From Gracilaria gracilis (Eukaryota; Rhodophyta; Florideophyceae; Gracilariales; Gracilariaceae), in contig JARGSG010000058.1 of assembly GCA_030374805.1 (NCBI GenBank), positions 62,001 through 126,000 of the forward strand: DNA of 64,000 nucleotides, written 5' to 3'. A program made the position numbers and the translations under genes. This document shows, piece by piece, positions 31,570 to 41,696 of the stretch. Positions within the stretch are counted from its first letter, which is position 1; each line of letters begins with the position of its first letter. The notes under the pieces are model-generated. The model saw only the letters and a program-made list of their open reading frames with translations, was not told where the DNA came from and did not search any database.

Positions 31570-34389
31570 TTAAGAGTTGATGCATTTTGTGAACTTGGTG
31601 TTGCAAGCAAACTTTCGCAAGTGCTTCTGGAGGTTGCCTGCTATCGCCAAAACCATACCACAAAACTTTAGATCTACGTTGAAGTTCGTAGCGCGGGATA
31701 GATAGGCTCGTTCATCCACTAAATTCACCGCAAGTGCAGAAAACGAAGGACAGCATATTGGAATCTCACCACCAAATTCAAATGAGTCGGAGTGGAAGAA
31801 GGTTACACTTTGAAACCTCTTGATGCTCATTGTAGTGTTCACTTCTTGCTGCCCCGGACTCGTTACCGTAATCGGTGTGGCTGACTGAGGAGGCTGAGGC
31901 AACTGCTTCACCTGATATTTAGTTTGCTTCTTATCGCCAAAACTCTTGAGCCTCTCCTTTGAAAACGGAAAAGCAGAAGGCGATAGCAGATCAGCAGCCC
32001 ATGGAAAGTTCCCGATTGTTACTGCGATTTGAGTCAAAGCTTTGTATTTGCTATGGCTGGAGAAGTAAAAGTCGTCAACGACGTTAAGAAGCTCTTCGAT
32101 TCTCGTCCTACATTCTTGTAGGCCGACATTGTCCATATCTGGAAAGAACTTTTGAACCTCCTGAACGAGCTGGTCACACGCGGCATCAAGAAACACTCGT
32201 GGTATTCGAGTCAACATCGCCAGGTGAATCTTCTTTCGAGCGGACATTTTGGTCCTGTACTTTCCGTTCCTGCGTCCAAGTGAACCGACAAACTTGCGAA
32301 TAGAGTCATTCGCGACTGTAAGAGCCGTCATAAGACAAATCCGTGCTGCTATACCCGGCTTCGGTAGCGAAGTTGATTTGAAGCGGAGAACAGGTGAATC
32401 CCCATCGTCAGTGCTTTCCCGTTTTATTCTTTCGACAAGCACGGTATGGTAGTCCACATCGTCACTTTCCTTCGTATCATACATGCTCCGGAGAACATAT
32501 TCCGATACTGCGGTAGTGTGAACGTAAGCTTCTTGCATACGGGGCCAACATTCTCGCTCAAACCACATCACACTCTCTTTCGCCTCGTTCTGGTTCATAT
32601 GTTGGAAGAGTTTGAACACATTTTCGCCTTTAACAGAAACAGGCTGAATGCGTTCGCCGTAAATGGAAGGATTCCGATGATAGAGAATTTGAACTCCAAG
32701 ATATACCGCAAATGAGTCTGGGTATTGCCTCATCGCGTTGAAGATGTTCTGTGATCGTCCATGTGCTGGGAGCAGAATGGAGACTCTGATGAGGTTATCA
32801 CGGATACTCTTCGGGAGCTTGCGCGTTGTTCCCGATCCTATGGGCCGGAATAGAACTGATGCTCCTTTTTCCATATCATCAGCGATGAGCTTTATATGTT
32901 GCGAATACCATTTCATAAGTTCTTTTCCGCTCATACCCTCCCCAGTTGCGTCGGGCAGGATGCTATTGTCTGAGACAGCGTTAATGTGCTCCATGAGGTC
33001 TGGAATATTCTCATCAACCACAGTTGATTTCGATTTCGACATCTTCGATTTACCTCCGGAAGAACCTTCATTACCGCCATTTCCTTTACTTCCATGACTT
33101 CCTTCACTTCTACTACCGCCATTTCCTTTACTTCCTTCACTTCCTTCATTATCGTCATTGTCGCTTGGTGGCTTTGGCGTGTCTTTGTCTTTGTTTCCCT
33201 TGCTGGATGCACCCTGGCTCCCAGTTGCGCTCACTGGCGCATAACTCGGAAGACTGGCAACAACGTCCTCAAGAATCTTACAATGCACCGTATTAGCTGC
33301 ATTTTTCATTTCTTCGTTGGCAAGAAGAGAACGTGCAATGAGACTCTTTGCTTTCTTGTGTCCACTTTCATCGATCCATGGAGAGGATTTGAAGTCAATT
33401 TCGTCAATTGAATTAGTCTTCTCTTTCACGAGACATGCCAGATTGTTTATCATATGCCATCCACAAGTGTTTCCATGTTGCTGAGGAGTTGGTATCCATT
33501 CCCGTCGGATAGACGTGCGAAATATGTACTTGTAGGCGTCATTCCATTCCAGATCTTCTGTACCAGGCGGCGAATTTCTCTTGAAGTTGATTTCAAACAG
33601 TTTTCTGCAAACAAACATGACCCACTGGAGAGCCTTACCCGCGAACTGCTTGTGATTCTGTTTAGGGTCTCGATTTCCAAGGCTATCGAAGTGGTATATC
33701 TTCATAACTGTTGGGGACAACTGATCATATTTATGTTCCATTGACTTCCTTATCTGGGCATGGCTGACTTTTCCGCTTCCGTTCTTTCTCAGGTCTACCT
33801 CTGCATTCCAGTAGGCCTGCAAGAAAGTCCATAACTCTTGAATACTCGCCACGGCAAACAAAGACCAGTGAGCATGAAAGCAGAGCGGCATCAAAATCAA
33901 TTCAGCCTCTACAAATTGCTGTAGTTTTGACTCTGGTAACATACTCAGTGCCACCATTCGCTTCGTGGTTTTGTTCGTCGCAAACCATCCCCACCTGGTC
34001 CCTGTCCAGAACAGGCCCTCTCTCAAATACGGCGAGGTAGCCGGCACTCCTTGGCCTAATACGAGACTCGCGTAGAGAACGATTTCCTGATCTATCATGA
34101 CGTCTCCGACGAACATTTGAACTTGCGTACCTTCCATGTATATTTTGTCATCGTTTGAACGGTCCCTAAAATGAAAAAGTTTAGGCACTGATTCCACCTC
34201 GGTATCACTGAAATTGATGACCTCCATGTTATCTGGAGAAGAAGGGGGCGCTCGTGACCTTCCTTTTATTGACTTAGAACTTCTACCGTCATGAGGAAGT
34301 CCTGCAGGATAAGGAATGCGTTCTCCCTTCTTCTGTCTCTTCGTGCGACTGCTTTCGGTTGACGTAGACGGCCGTTTAGTCATGGTCAT
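31570..34389 (-). CDS. Ulp1-type (C48) cysteine protease with large unknown C-terminal domain
   Basis: I place the start at the ATG at 34389 (MTMTKRPST); the open frame extends to 34692 but that part is not protein-like. A nuclear-targeting stretch (TKRQKKG) is followed by a Ulp1/SENP-like domain at about residues 80-330: catalytic His in HAHWSLFAVA, Asp in YHFDSLGN, and Gln and Cys in QQHGNTCGW. These enzymes cleave SUMO or ubiquitin-like modifiers. A Ser/Gly/Asn/Lys low-complexity linker (codons around 33020-33200) leads to about 450 residues of unknown helical sequence. The frame ends at TAA 31570-31572, but the next nine codons and the helicase follow in the same frame. The native product was probably one protein of about 1,820 residues, protease at the N-terminus and helicase at the C-terminus. 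Confidence 0.8.
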   Translation of the reverse strand: MTMTKRPSTSTESSRTKRQKKGERIPYPAGLPHDGRSSKSIKGRSRAPPSSPDNMEVINFSDTEVESVPKLFHFRDRSNDDKIYMEGTQVQMFVGDVMIDQEIVLYASLVLGQGVPATSPYLREGLFWTGTRWGWFATNKTTKRMVALSMLPESKLQQFVEAELILMPLCFHAHWSLFAVASIQELWTFLQAYWNAEVDLRKNGSGKVSHAQIRKSMEHKYDQLSPTVMKIYHFDSLGNRDPKQNHKQFAGKALQWVMFVCRKLFEINFKRNSPPGTEDLEWNDAYKYIFRTSIRREWIPTPQQHGNTCGWHMINNLACLVKEKTNSIDEIDFKSSPWIDESGHKKAKSLIARSLLANEEMKNAANTVHCKILEDVVASLPSYAPVSATGSQGASSKGNKDKDTPKPPSDNDDNEGSEGSKGNGGSRSEGSHGSKGNGGNEGSSGGKSKMSKSKSTVVDENIPDLMEHINAVSDNSILPDATGEGMSGKELMKWYSQHIKLIADDMEKGASVLFRPIGSGTTRKLPKSIRDNLIRVSILLPAHGRSQNIFNAMRQYPDSFAVYLGVQILYHRNPSIYGERIQPVSVKGENVFKLFQHMNQNEAKESVMWFERECWPRMQEAYVHTTAVSEYVLRSMYDTKESDDVDYHTVLVERIKRESTDDGDSPVLRFKSTSLPKPGIAARICLMTALTVANDSIRKFVGSLGRRNGKYRTKMSARKKIHLAMLTRIPRVFLDAACDQLVQEVQKFFPDMDNVGLQECRTRIEELLNVVDDFYFSSHSKYKALTQIAVTIGNFPWAADLLSPSAFPFSKERLKSFGDKKQTKYQVKQLPQPPQSATPITVTSPGQQEVNTTMSIKRFQSVTFFHSDSFEFGGEIPICCPSFSALAVNLVDERAYLSRATNFNVDLKFCGMVLAIAGNLQKHLRKFACNTKFTKCINS

Positions 34390-34734
34390 GAAGAGACGGA
34401 AAACTCTGTTTGAATTTAACTTTGAGCGGTCACGGCAACGATTTCGAACTGATAGCTGACGAACCACGCAATCTAGGCCAACATATGTGAACGTAAAAAC
34501 AGCTCGAGCGAAGGGAGATCTATCATTGACAAGGATGAAAACCAAAGCGCATGAGAACGATAAGATATGTTTCTGAGCTGAATGTTTCCAACGATGAGGC
34601 GTGCAGTTACAATCGGAGCGCGAACTGAAAAATTTCCCAGAACATAATGCTTCTGCGCGGCACTTAAAGTTTTGGCTCAGAATCGAAACCACCCGCCAAA
34701 ACTAACGCACAGAATAGGAATTTTTTATGTTACT

Positions 34735-35015
34735 TAAAATGTGTGTTTTGAGCGGAAAGCTGTGTTTCGGCTCGGAAACGGCATGCAATCTGCTGCCACT
34801 CAAGGTTTTCGGCTTCAAATCGACACTTCCACGCCAAACACGCGCGCAGGCTGCCACAATAACAATTTGATAATTTTTTCAGATGTGCGTTTTGAGCGGA
34901 AAGCTATGTTTCGGCTCGGAAACGGCATGCAATCTGCTGCCACTCAATGTTATCGGCTCCGAATCGACACTTCCACGCCAAACACGCGCGCAGGCTGCCA
35001 CAATTGCAATTTGAA
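34735..35015. repeat. Right 144-bp repeat array (about two copies)
   Basis: Two copies of the left-array unit, offset by exactly 144 bases (CTGCCACAAT at 34851 and CTGCCACAAT at 34995). They share the segments TGAGCGGAAAGCTGTGTTTC (first copy) and TCCACGCCAAACACGCGCGC. They differ from the left array at consistent positions; the hairpin right arm is TTTCGGCTC here rather than TTTCCGCTC. The two arrays therefore form separate subfamilies. The array ends abruptly at the copia fragment. Confidence 0.85.
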
Positions 35016-35037
35016 TTTGTACTCCTGCTGATCCTTC

Positions 35038-36800
35038 GTGCGGTCGTCCGCGTCGGCCCCGTCCCTCCAGCTAAAACGCCATAATGTCGCCGGGCGTCAT
35101 CCGCTGCGCGAGCGCGCGCCTAGAAATCGTCCACAGGCCACCACCAACTTGGCCTTCAAAGCGTTCACCCCACAGCCAACCCCATCCCAGATCACGTCAT
35201 ACACACCCGCACCACTCTCCCGTCCCCAAGCTCAACGATATCCCGATGCAAACCTGTGGCAAGCGGCACACAATGCCGAGCTTGACAAACTAGACGAACT
35301 TGGCGTCGTCAAGTGGCTACCACCTGAACAGCTGCCGCCCAAGCTCATCCCCCTAACCATGAAGTATAGGTACAAACGCAACACCGAAGAGGAAGTCACT
35401 GATCGCAAGGCCAGGCTAGCAGTGCGTGGGGACCTGATGAAACCATATCAACATTTTGACCCTGATCATACGTCAGCCCACCTCGCCCAGAAAGAAACCG
35501 TGCGTCTGGTCTTTGCGCTTACGGCCGCCAATAACCTCCACCTCGAACACTTTGATGTGACCACCGCCTACCCGCACGAACTATACAAGTTTGACAAACC
35601 CGTTTTTGTCAAACAACACCCACGCTTCGACGGGTCCTTCAAACATGAAACACCAGGCGGGCAACTCATTCGAAACCTCTACGGGAACCCCTCCGGTTTT
35701 TTCTATTATCTCGAAGGAGCTGTGCAGTGCCTTACCACCCTCGGCTACGAACAATCCCCCGACGACCCTTGTCTCTTTTATATGCGCGAGTCAACGTCGA
35801 ACTATACCGTTATATGCCTAAACAGTGTCGACTTTCTCGTCGCGTCCACCCATACACAGAACATTGAACAGCTTTTCGACAACCTTTCTCGGAAGTACAA
35901 CATGCGACGAATCGGGAAGCCTGATACATATCTCGGTTGGCGAATCATTTATACAAAAGACGGCATCCACGTTAGTCAGCCTAACTACATTGAACAAGCC
36001 CTCGCGCTTGCCCAGCTCTCAGACTGCAACCCACGCCAGTCCCCCCACGCGTGTAAGGCCCGCTTTCATGGACCCTCAGACGAAGACGACCTCCTTCCCA
36101 CTCATGCAGAATTGTACCGACCACTGGTTGGAATCTTGCGGTGGATTACCGATGCACTCGCCCAGACATCGGATTTGCTGTATCGCGCCTGGGGCAGGCG
36201 TCTCACAAGACCACTGTGCGACACTGGAATCTGCTCAAGGAAGTCCTTCGGTACCTCAAAGGCACTACCCACTTCGGCATTTTATACCGACACAGCGTAC
36301 CAGACACAAACTTGATGCTCTCGTTCAAAACATACGCGGACGCAGACTTCGCCACCGACCAGGTCAATCGCAAATCAATCACAGGCTATGTCCTAACACT
36401 ACATGGGGGACCAATCGCCTGGACTTCGTGCCAGCAGTCGCTGGTGGCGCTATCGAATGCCGAAGCCGAGTACGTGGCCACCACCACTGCCGTCCAAACA
36501 ACCTGCTTTGTCCGAAGAGCCCTCCAATTCCTTAGCCTAATGGATGATCAACCGTCCCCGGTCTATGTAGATAATCAGTCAGTGCTCGCCATCGGTCATA
36601 ACACGGGAGCCTCCAAGCGGCGCAAGTTCATCGACCTTCGCCACCACTACCTTCGCGAGCATCTCAAGCGCAAGACAATCATACTGCGCTACGTCCGCTC
36701 TCGCGATAACCTCGCCGACACCCTTACCAAGGCACTCGGACGCATCCTCTTCCTCCGCCTGCGGCACTCCCTAAACATCTTCCCGCCCAGCGGCGCTTAG
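35038..36800 (+). pseudogene. Ty1/copia RT-RNase H fragment, 5'-truncated and frameshifted
   Basis: The frame from 35038 to about 36140 encodes a copia-type reverse transcriptase (RVT_2): YRYKRNTEEEVTDRKARLAV, EHFDVTTAYPHELYKFDKPV and the downstream MRRIGKPDTYLGWRI. The catalytic YVDD motif is replaced by SVDF, so polymerase activity is not expected. A frameshift near 36140 leads to the copia RNase H domain (36141-36800), with SFKTYADADFATD, SLVALSNAEAEYVA, YVDNQSVLAI and the terminal RYVRSRDNLADTLTKAL. gag, protease and integrase are absent. The left end coincides with the edge of the 144-bp array. It is a dead fragment. Confidence 0.9.
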
Positions 36801-36827
36801 CGATGCACTCCCCACCGTCAGGAGGCG

Positions 36828-37476
36828 TGTTGTCACAAGCGCTCCGCTCTTGGTTCCGATTGACGAAGACGCTGGTGAGCGCCGACTCTCGCGCCACCCG
36901 CCCTCCGTTGTCACAGGTAGCCAGCGGTACCCACCGCCGGCGGCCCAGAGCACTTTAGTGACATCGCAGACCACGCATCCCAGTAAACTTCTCGCTTCAT
37001 CGGCTTCTTCATCAGTGCTCTGACAAGGAGTACACAAATTTGACGTCAATTACCACAGTATTGTGCCATTTGGAGCGTGCTCGAACTCTTAATTTCTCTA
37101 ACGCTAGCGAGTACCGTGTGAACTACTTTGCGGTAGGGCCTAAACGGTAGGAATATCTGTCCCAAGCACTGGCTCGGCTGATTGACTTTTGCCAACCGCT
37201 GCGCTCCGATATGCACGCGGAAAAAACGCCCCACTATCGTTTTCGCTGCCTGCAACCCCGCCGATGTCTCTCCTGCTATCACCACAGCAGTTTCTCCCCT
37301 ACAGTGGCCAACTCACCGCCATCTCGTACCGTCCAAACTACAACTGATCTATGTCACCTCGAGAATCAAAGCACTCTTTATAATCATAGTAGGATACTGT
37401 GTCGTTGTTGAGCATTTCTTTGTCGCGTTTCAAGCTAGTTGGACTCGTCATGCAGTGAAGACGTTCTATTATTACC
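36828..37476 (+). repeat. Probable start of copia 3' LTR and trailing non-coding sequence
   Basis: Right after the RNase H stop, a purine tract (AGGAGG, 36820-36825) precedes TGTTGTCACAAGC at 36828, the usual TGTTG start of a copia LTR. The LTR 3' end is not determined; candidate CA ends lie near 37025-37060. No second LTR copy was found to the left, in line with 5' truncation. No gene is supportable here. Confidence 0.5.
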
Positions 37477-39546
37477 TTAATCAAATCCCTCCCCTAACGT
37501 TAACGCAAAATACTTCATCGCTATTTTCACTCCGTCCTCGAAGTCTTTTCGGAGAATGCAGACGTAAACCTTTTTCAACATGGAAACTGACGTATTCATT
37601 CTTCGTGCAAGGTGCTTTAAAAACGTTTCCTCGGTGATATCATCCCCAAACAGTTTCTGGCGAAACCTGTGTATCATCGATGTCGCGAAACTACTCCTTA
37701 GATTTGTTGACGTTATGTTGCTGTAGCTTTCGTCGAAGTGTTTCATAAACGTCTTAATTGACCTTGTTATCAGACCCGAAGTTAAATACCTTCCGTCTTC
37801 AGTATGGACCAATAAACGAGTGTCTTCAGCGTTGAAATTTTCTTCTGTTATCCCACAATGTTCCATAATGATAGGTCGGGCAACTTCAATATGAAACTTG
37901 ACGAACGTTCTCATCTCCTCGGGCAGCATTACGATCGGAAATCGCAAGTCTCTATACGTCTTTTCGAACCACGTGCGTAAGGTGACATATTTACCCGAGA
38001 AGGTTGATATGATGCTCTCCATTTCAGTTTCTGTTGGGACTCGCAAATTGGCGTACGCTTCCGGTCGTTGTCCCCCTCCCTGTAGCATCAACGCAGCGAG
38101 AAAGTTGATTCCCCATTTTTGGGCCAACGTTCGTTTTCCTTTGTAGAAAAGTTTGCCGAATTCTTCCTTGTTTTCCTCACAATGATCGTAAAATGTCTGC
38201 ATTATATCTCTGAGCTTAAGCTTTGCCATACGGTATGCCTTCGCAATTATTTCGTCTCTAAGGTAAGAATGGTTGTCTTCGTTGAACTGCAAAAGACGTT
38301 TCTTGTACGTCTCCCTCCTAGCTGCTGTCCTTGAACAAGATTGCAGGTTGTGAAGTGTTCTCATTAGTTTCCGAACGCGGGTTCGAGTCTGCTCATCCTC
38401 TGCATCCAGTTCGGCATATCGAGCAAGAACGAAGAGAGAATTGCATTTAGAAGCCGTCGTATTTTCCTTGTATCGCAAAGTAAAGAACTGCGCAAGGCAC
38501 TGGACAACGTTTCTATGATAGAACAGTTTGAAAAGTTCTCCAGACTTCCAACCACCTTCTTTGGGCATAACCTTTGCTGCAATTGCCCACCTCATCAATT
38601 GACCTGCAACAGAGCGAACGATGTCGTACGCTGTAGCCTGATTCCGCGCAATGGCTCGTTGTGGAAGATACTTGTCCTCGTAAACTTTTTTGATGTCCAG
38701 ACAGTTCTTTTCTGATACTCGAAGCCCCATGTATATTGCTTTGCCTCGTCCAAATACCTTCCTGGTGTCTTTCAGTTTTGCTTCTCGACTAGTAAAGAAT
38801 TCTGGATAGAGACCTTCCAAGGTTCGCACCATTATTGACCACTGCTTCTGCGGAGATCTGTCCTTTTTGTTACGTGTTTTGGATGCAATGCCCTTTTTCC
38901 CACGAAATATGTTAGGAGCTTTTCGTGAGTAACGTTCAGATGACTCTTTTTTTTGACACTCCAACAACGAATCCAAATCCATTTCAGAACTATTATCCGA
39001 GTTGGATTCGTCGTTTTTGACCGAAAGACGTTGGGAAGAATCGTGATCTGACTCCAAATCGATTGCCAAATTTCGTTTAACGGAGCCCTTCTCCGCTGGA
39101 AGTTGGACGATTTCATCTTCTTCCGACAGATCAAACATCTTTGATTTGGATTTCTTGTGTAGGCCAGGAGATGTTTTGCGAGTTTGGGTATCACGAGAGC
39201 TCCGTTGCAACTCTCTCTGGACCTCTTCTGAATCAAAGCTCAAGCTGTCTCTTGAAACAAGATTAATAGAGGGCTTTGAAACTAATATTTGTTTCTTTTT
39301 TGGAGCCGGGGTGATTTCGTCGCTTTCATCGTCAAAATCGTGATCGACCAATACTCTTTTGGATCGAGTTGTTGCCCCACAGTGAGAAAGATCTCGAGAT
39401 TGCGAATCCTCTGTTGTAGGTAGATCAGCCAGTCCACGATCCAGATGTGGAACAATCGCAGGCCGAATACTTGTAGCATCCGTTGGGGAATCACCTGATA
39501 CATAGCTTGAGGTCAATTCCACGGTGGGTGGAGGAGCCAGTAGCAA
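37477..39546 (-). CDS. Tyrosine recombinase (Crypton-like), chimeric N-terminus
   Basis: The 689-codon intact frame has a C-terminal tyrosine-recombinase domain. Box I is GGGQRPEAYANLRV with Arg near residue 494. Box II is TSTNLRSSFATSMIH with Arg near 617. The catalytic Tyr is near 661 in SMLKKVYVCIL. The usual box-II His positions are not His, as in some divergent eukaryotic recombinases such as those of Cryptons. Before it, about residues 230-450 form a helical, basic core-binding-like region, and residues 20-220 are charged and low in complexity with several KKK/KSKSK nuclear-targeting stretches. The first 12 or so codons are the in-frame tail of a Ty3/gypsy integrase, so the native start is probably an internal Met. 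It would cut and rejoin DNA through a 3'-phosphotyrosine. It lies on the same strand as the Ulp1-helicase frame, but a shared element is unproven. Confidence 0.7.
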   Translation of the reverse strand: MLLAPPPTVELTSSYVSGDSPTDATSIRPAIVPHLDRGLADLPTTEDSQSRDLSHCGATTRSKRVLVDHDFDDESDEITPAPKKKQILVSKPSINLVSRDSLSFDSEEVQRELQRSSRDTQTRKTSPGLHKKSKSKMFDLSEEDEIVQLPAEKGSVKRNLAIDLESDHDSSQRLSVKNDESNSDNSSEMDLDSLLECQKKESSERYSRKAPNIFRGKKGIASKTRNKKDRSPQKQWSIMVRTLEGLYPEFFTSREAKLKDTRKVFGRGKAIYMGLRVSEKNCLDIKKVYEDKYLPQRAIARNQATAYDIVRSVAGQLMRWAIAAKVMPKEGGWKSGELFKLFYHRNVVQCLAQFFTLRYKENTTASKCNSLFVLARYAELDAEDEQTRTRVRKLMRTLHNLQSCSRTAARRETYKKRLLQFNEDNHSYLRDEIIAKAYRMAKLKLRDIMQTFYDHCEENKEEFGKLFYKGKRTLAQKWGINFLAALMLQGGGQRPEAYANLRVPTETEMESIISTFSGKYVTLRTWFEKTYRDLRFPIVMLPEEMRTFVKFHIEVARPIIMEHCGITEENFNAEDTRLLVHTEDGRYLTSGLITRSIKTFMKHFDESYSNITSTNLRSSFATSMIHRFRQKLFGDDITEETFLKHLARRMNTSVSMLKKVYVCILRKDFEDGVKIAMKYFALTLGEGFD

Positions 39547-39900
39547 GCGGTCTCTCGAGATCCGTTCGTGCTGCTTATCAATGTCGAGAATGACAGTCTC
39601 CGGCGCGACAGAAGCAACACGATAACGACCATCAGCGATCGGTGATAGCTTGTGACGACGTTCCTTTTCAGGATTGTAGTATTCCTTTCGTAGAACGACG
39701 AAGTCCGAACCTCCGGTATTGGTTGTGGAACTTTGCTATCAAAGTTTCGCTTATACGCGAGTTGTGCTTTCTCCATAGCCTTCAGGGCAACCGGTACTAT
39801 TCTTTTCAGCCATTCCTTCTATGGTAGAACGCGAGTTGGGAGAGAGTCCGAAGCGGTCTTGAGACGGGAGTGCCTGAAGCGAACAGTCGTGTGACTGTAA
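39511..39900 (-). pseudogene. Ty3/gypsy integrase C-terminal fragment
   Basis: Minus-strand reading gives EKAQLAYKRNFDSKVPQP, then after a one-base shift DFVVLRKEYYNPEKERRHKL, ADGRYRVASVAPETVILDI and ERISRDRLLLAPPP. This is the GPY/F-type C-terminal module of chromovirus integrases. It runs directly, in frame, into the tyrosine recombinase ORF. Upstream traces extend to about 39900 with a stop. No other part of this integrase is adjacent, so it is a solitary tail left by rearrangement. Confidence 0.75.
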
Positions 39901-41696
39901 TGAGTCCCATCGGTGCGGGAGGGCGGAAGCACAGGGCGGTCGAAGTGAGAGGGGACGTTCGGTATCACAAAGCGCGTTCAGGTGCGCGTAAAAGGGTAGG
40001 AACGGTCTGAGAAACCTTAAGGGGATTTATCGTGCGGTCTATCGTGAGTGCGAACTAACGAAGAAGACGTACGGCAGAAGATGCTTGTCGTTCATGATTC
40101 GGGGGCAGCGAGGTCCGGGCTACAATGAAATATCGGGTCTGGGCCCCCTACTAACTACGTAAAATCGGTCTAATTACTATTCCACAGCTTGGCATTACCC
40201 AACTTTTCCACGTGTCCTACTTGTACCTGTGACCAGTCCGTCCAGCATTTGATCACCAAATAGTACACGTGGCAGCGCCACTGCACAACCACACTGCTGT
40301 ACCACCCTTCCTACGTGAACGGCCAGTTGGCACATCTGCAGCATACCCCCTTTATACCTGTACGCACGACTGGCACACCACCACAGTGCCACCCTTCGTG
40401 GCTGTACTTCCGATCGGATACTCTGCACACCGACTCGGAGCCACTATACCACAGATTCCCCTCCTACACTCGCGCTCCGTCTTCGGAGCGCCACACAACG
40501 CCACTAAGTCGGTGCACCTATGTCCGCGTGGTTCAAAAGGCGCCATTGCGTCCGTTCGGAAAATTTGCCCGTCAAGGGCGGGACGAAGCCACGGCAAAAT
40601 TTTTGAAGCGGAGGCACGGAATGGCGTGAAGGGAGCGGTAGGGAATCGAAAAATAAAAAACCGACGAGTGCCGTGCAGGGCTGAGTGACGGTGGCGGTAG
40701 GGCGTTCGAGCGGTAGACGGGCGACGGCGCGAGACAGTACTGCAAGCGTTCCTGTCCGATCAGTAGACATGCCACTCCTCCCATCAGGCGTCCATGGCAG
40801 TCACCGCACGGAGCGTACCGAGCGGAGCTTACAAACTGTGAGCTCCGCCGACGGTTGGGTGTCCGTGTGGCGCCAACCGTTCGTGGATACATGCCGAATA
40901 CGTACCGCGTCCGCACGAGTGGACAAGTGGCAACAGGTGCTGATCGCCGCGAAGGCGTGCGAGTATCCGAATCGGCATGTACAATCCGTTTCGCAGGAGA
41001 ACGTCCGACAGGTGCCCGAATCGGCGCGCACGGTACGTCTCGAAGGAAAACGGCCGACTGGCGGTTCTTTAGCGGTTGAGCGCCTGCCTGGTTAGTGCGA
41101 TTAGGTCGTGTCCGCAGCGGTAATCCTCGTTCTTGAATGAACTGACGGTCGAAGGACCGTCAGTGTTCATCATGAACGTACTGGCGAGAGGCTTTCGTGG
41201 GAGTAAGGTACGACCATACGAGGTGGACGCGTTGCGGTGACGGGACAAGTGCAGTTCGTACGGGTGTATTGGTGGAACATCGGCTTCTGATCTTTCAACA
41301 GAATTAAATCGTTACTGACATTTTGTCCCCGTGGTGCCTGTACGACGTCATAGGCGTCTTGGCCATTCCAAACGGTCGCTGACGCCTCAAGTGCGACGTC
41401 CTCGTCTTAACCTCCCCCCCATAAGTGCGTACTCCGAGCGGGGACACGCCCGAATCCGTCGACTCCGCATCCAGTCATACGTACGCAATAGCGCCGAATC
41501 TGAGTGGCTCTGACACGCTGTCGACACCTTTCCGGTCCCACTGCCTGGGCAGAAGTATGATAACCGTTTCCGTGGCTGCTTCACTGCTCCTCGCCGAAGG
41601 AAGCTGGCCCCGTTATCCGTTTCGGAATATGTCCAGAAGGGTTTCCTCAACATCCACTGTTTCGCCGCGATTCCGACGGCGTTACTGATATGGTAC
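39901..41696. other. Non-coding stretch with a strong hairpin
   Basis: Many short overlapping open frames on both strands, none with a recognisable domain. The clearest structure is a hairpin at 41141-41164: ACTGACGGTC, loop GAAG, GACCGTCAGT, extended on both sides with a small bulge (41137-41170). It may be inter-element or LTR sequence, but no matching LTR partner was found in the window. Confidence 0.45.

Larger units (their letters stand above)
27982..35015. mobile_element. Candidate element: Ulp1-helicase gene between direct 144-bp repeat arrays
   Basis: The same 144-bp tandem repeat occurs on both sides of one large minus-strand reading frame, in the same orientation: about 4.6 copies at 27982-28640 and about two copies at 34735-35015. 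Nothing else in the interval is coding. The shared flanks make the interval behave like a bounded unit, either a mobile element with terminal repeat arrays or a segment inserted into a pre-existing satellite array. No reverse transcriptase, DDE transposase or recombinase lies inside; a tyrosine recombinase frame lies 2.5 kb to the right beyond a copia fragment. The exact ends and target-site duplication are not determined. Confidence 0.5.
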
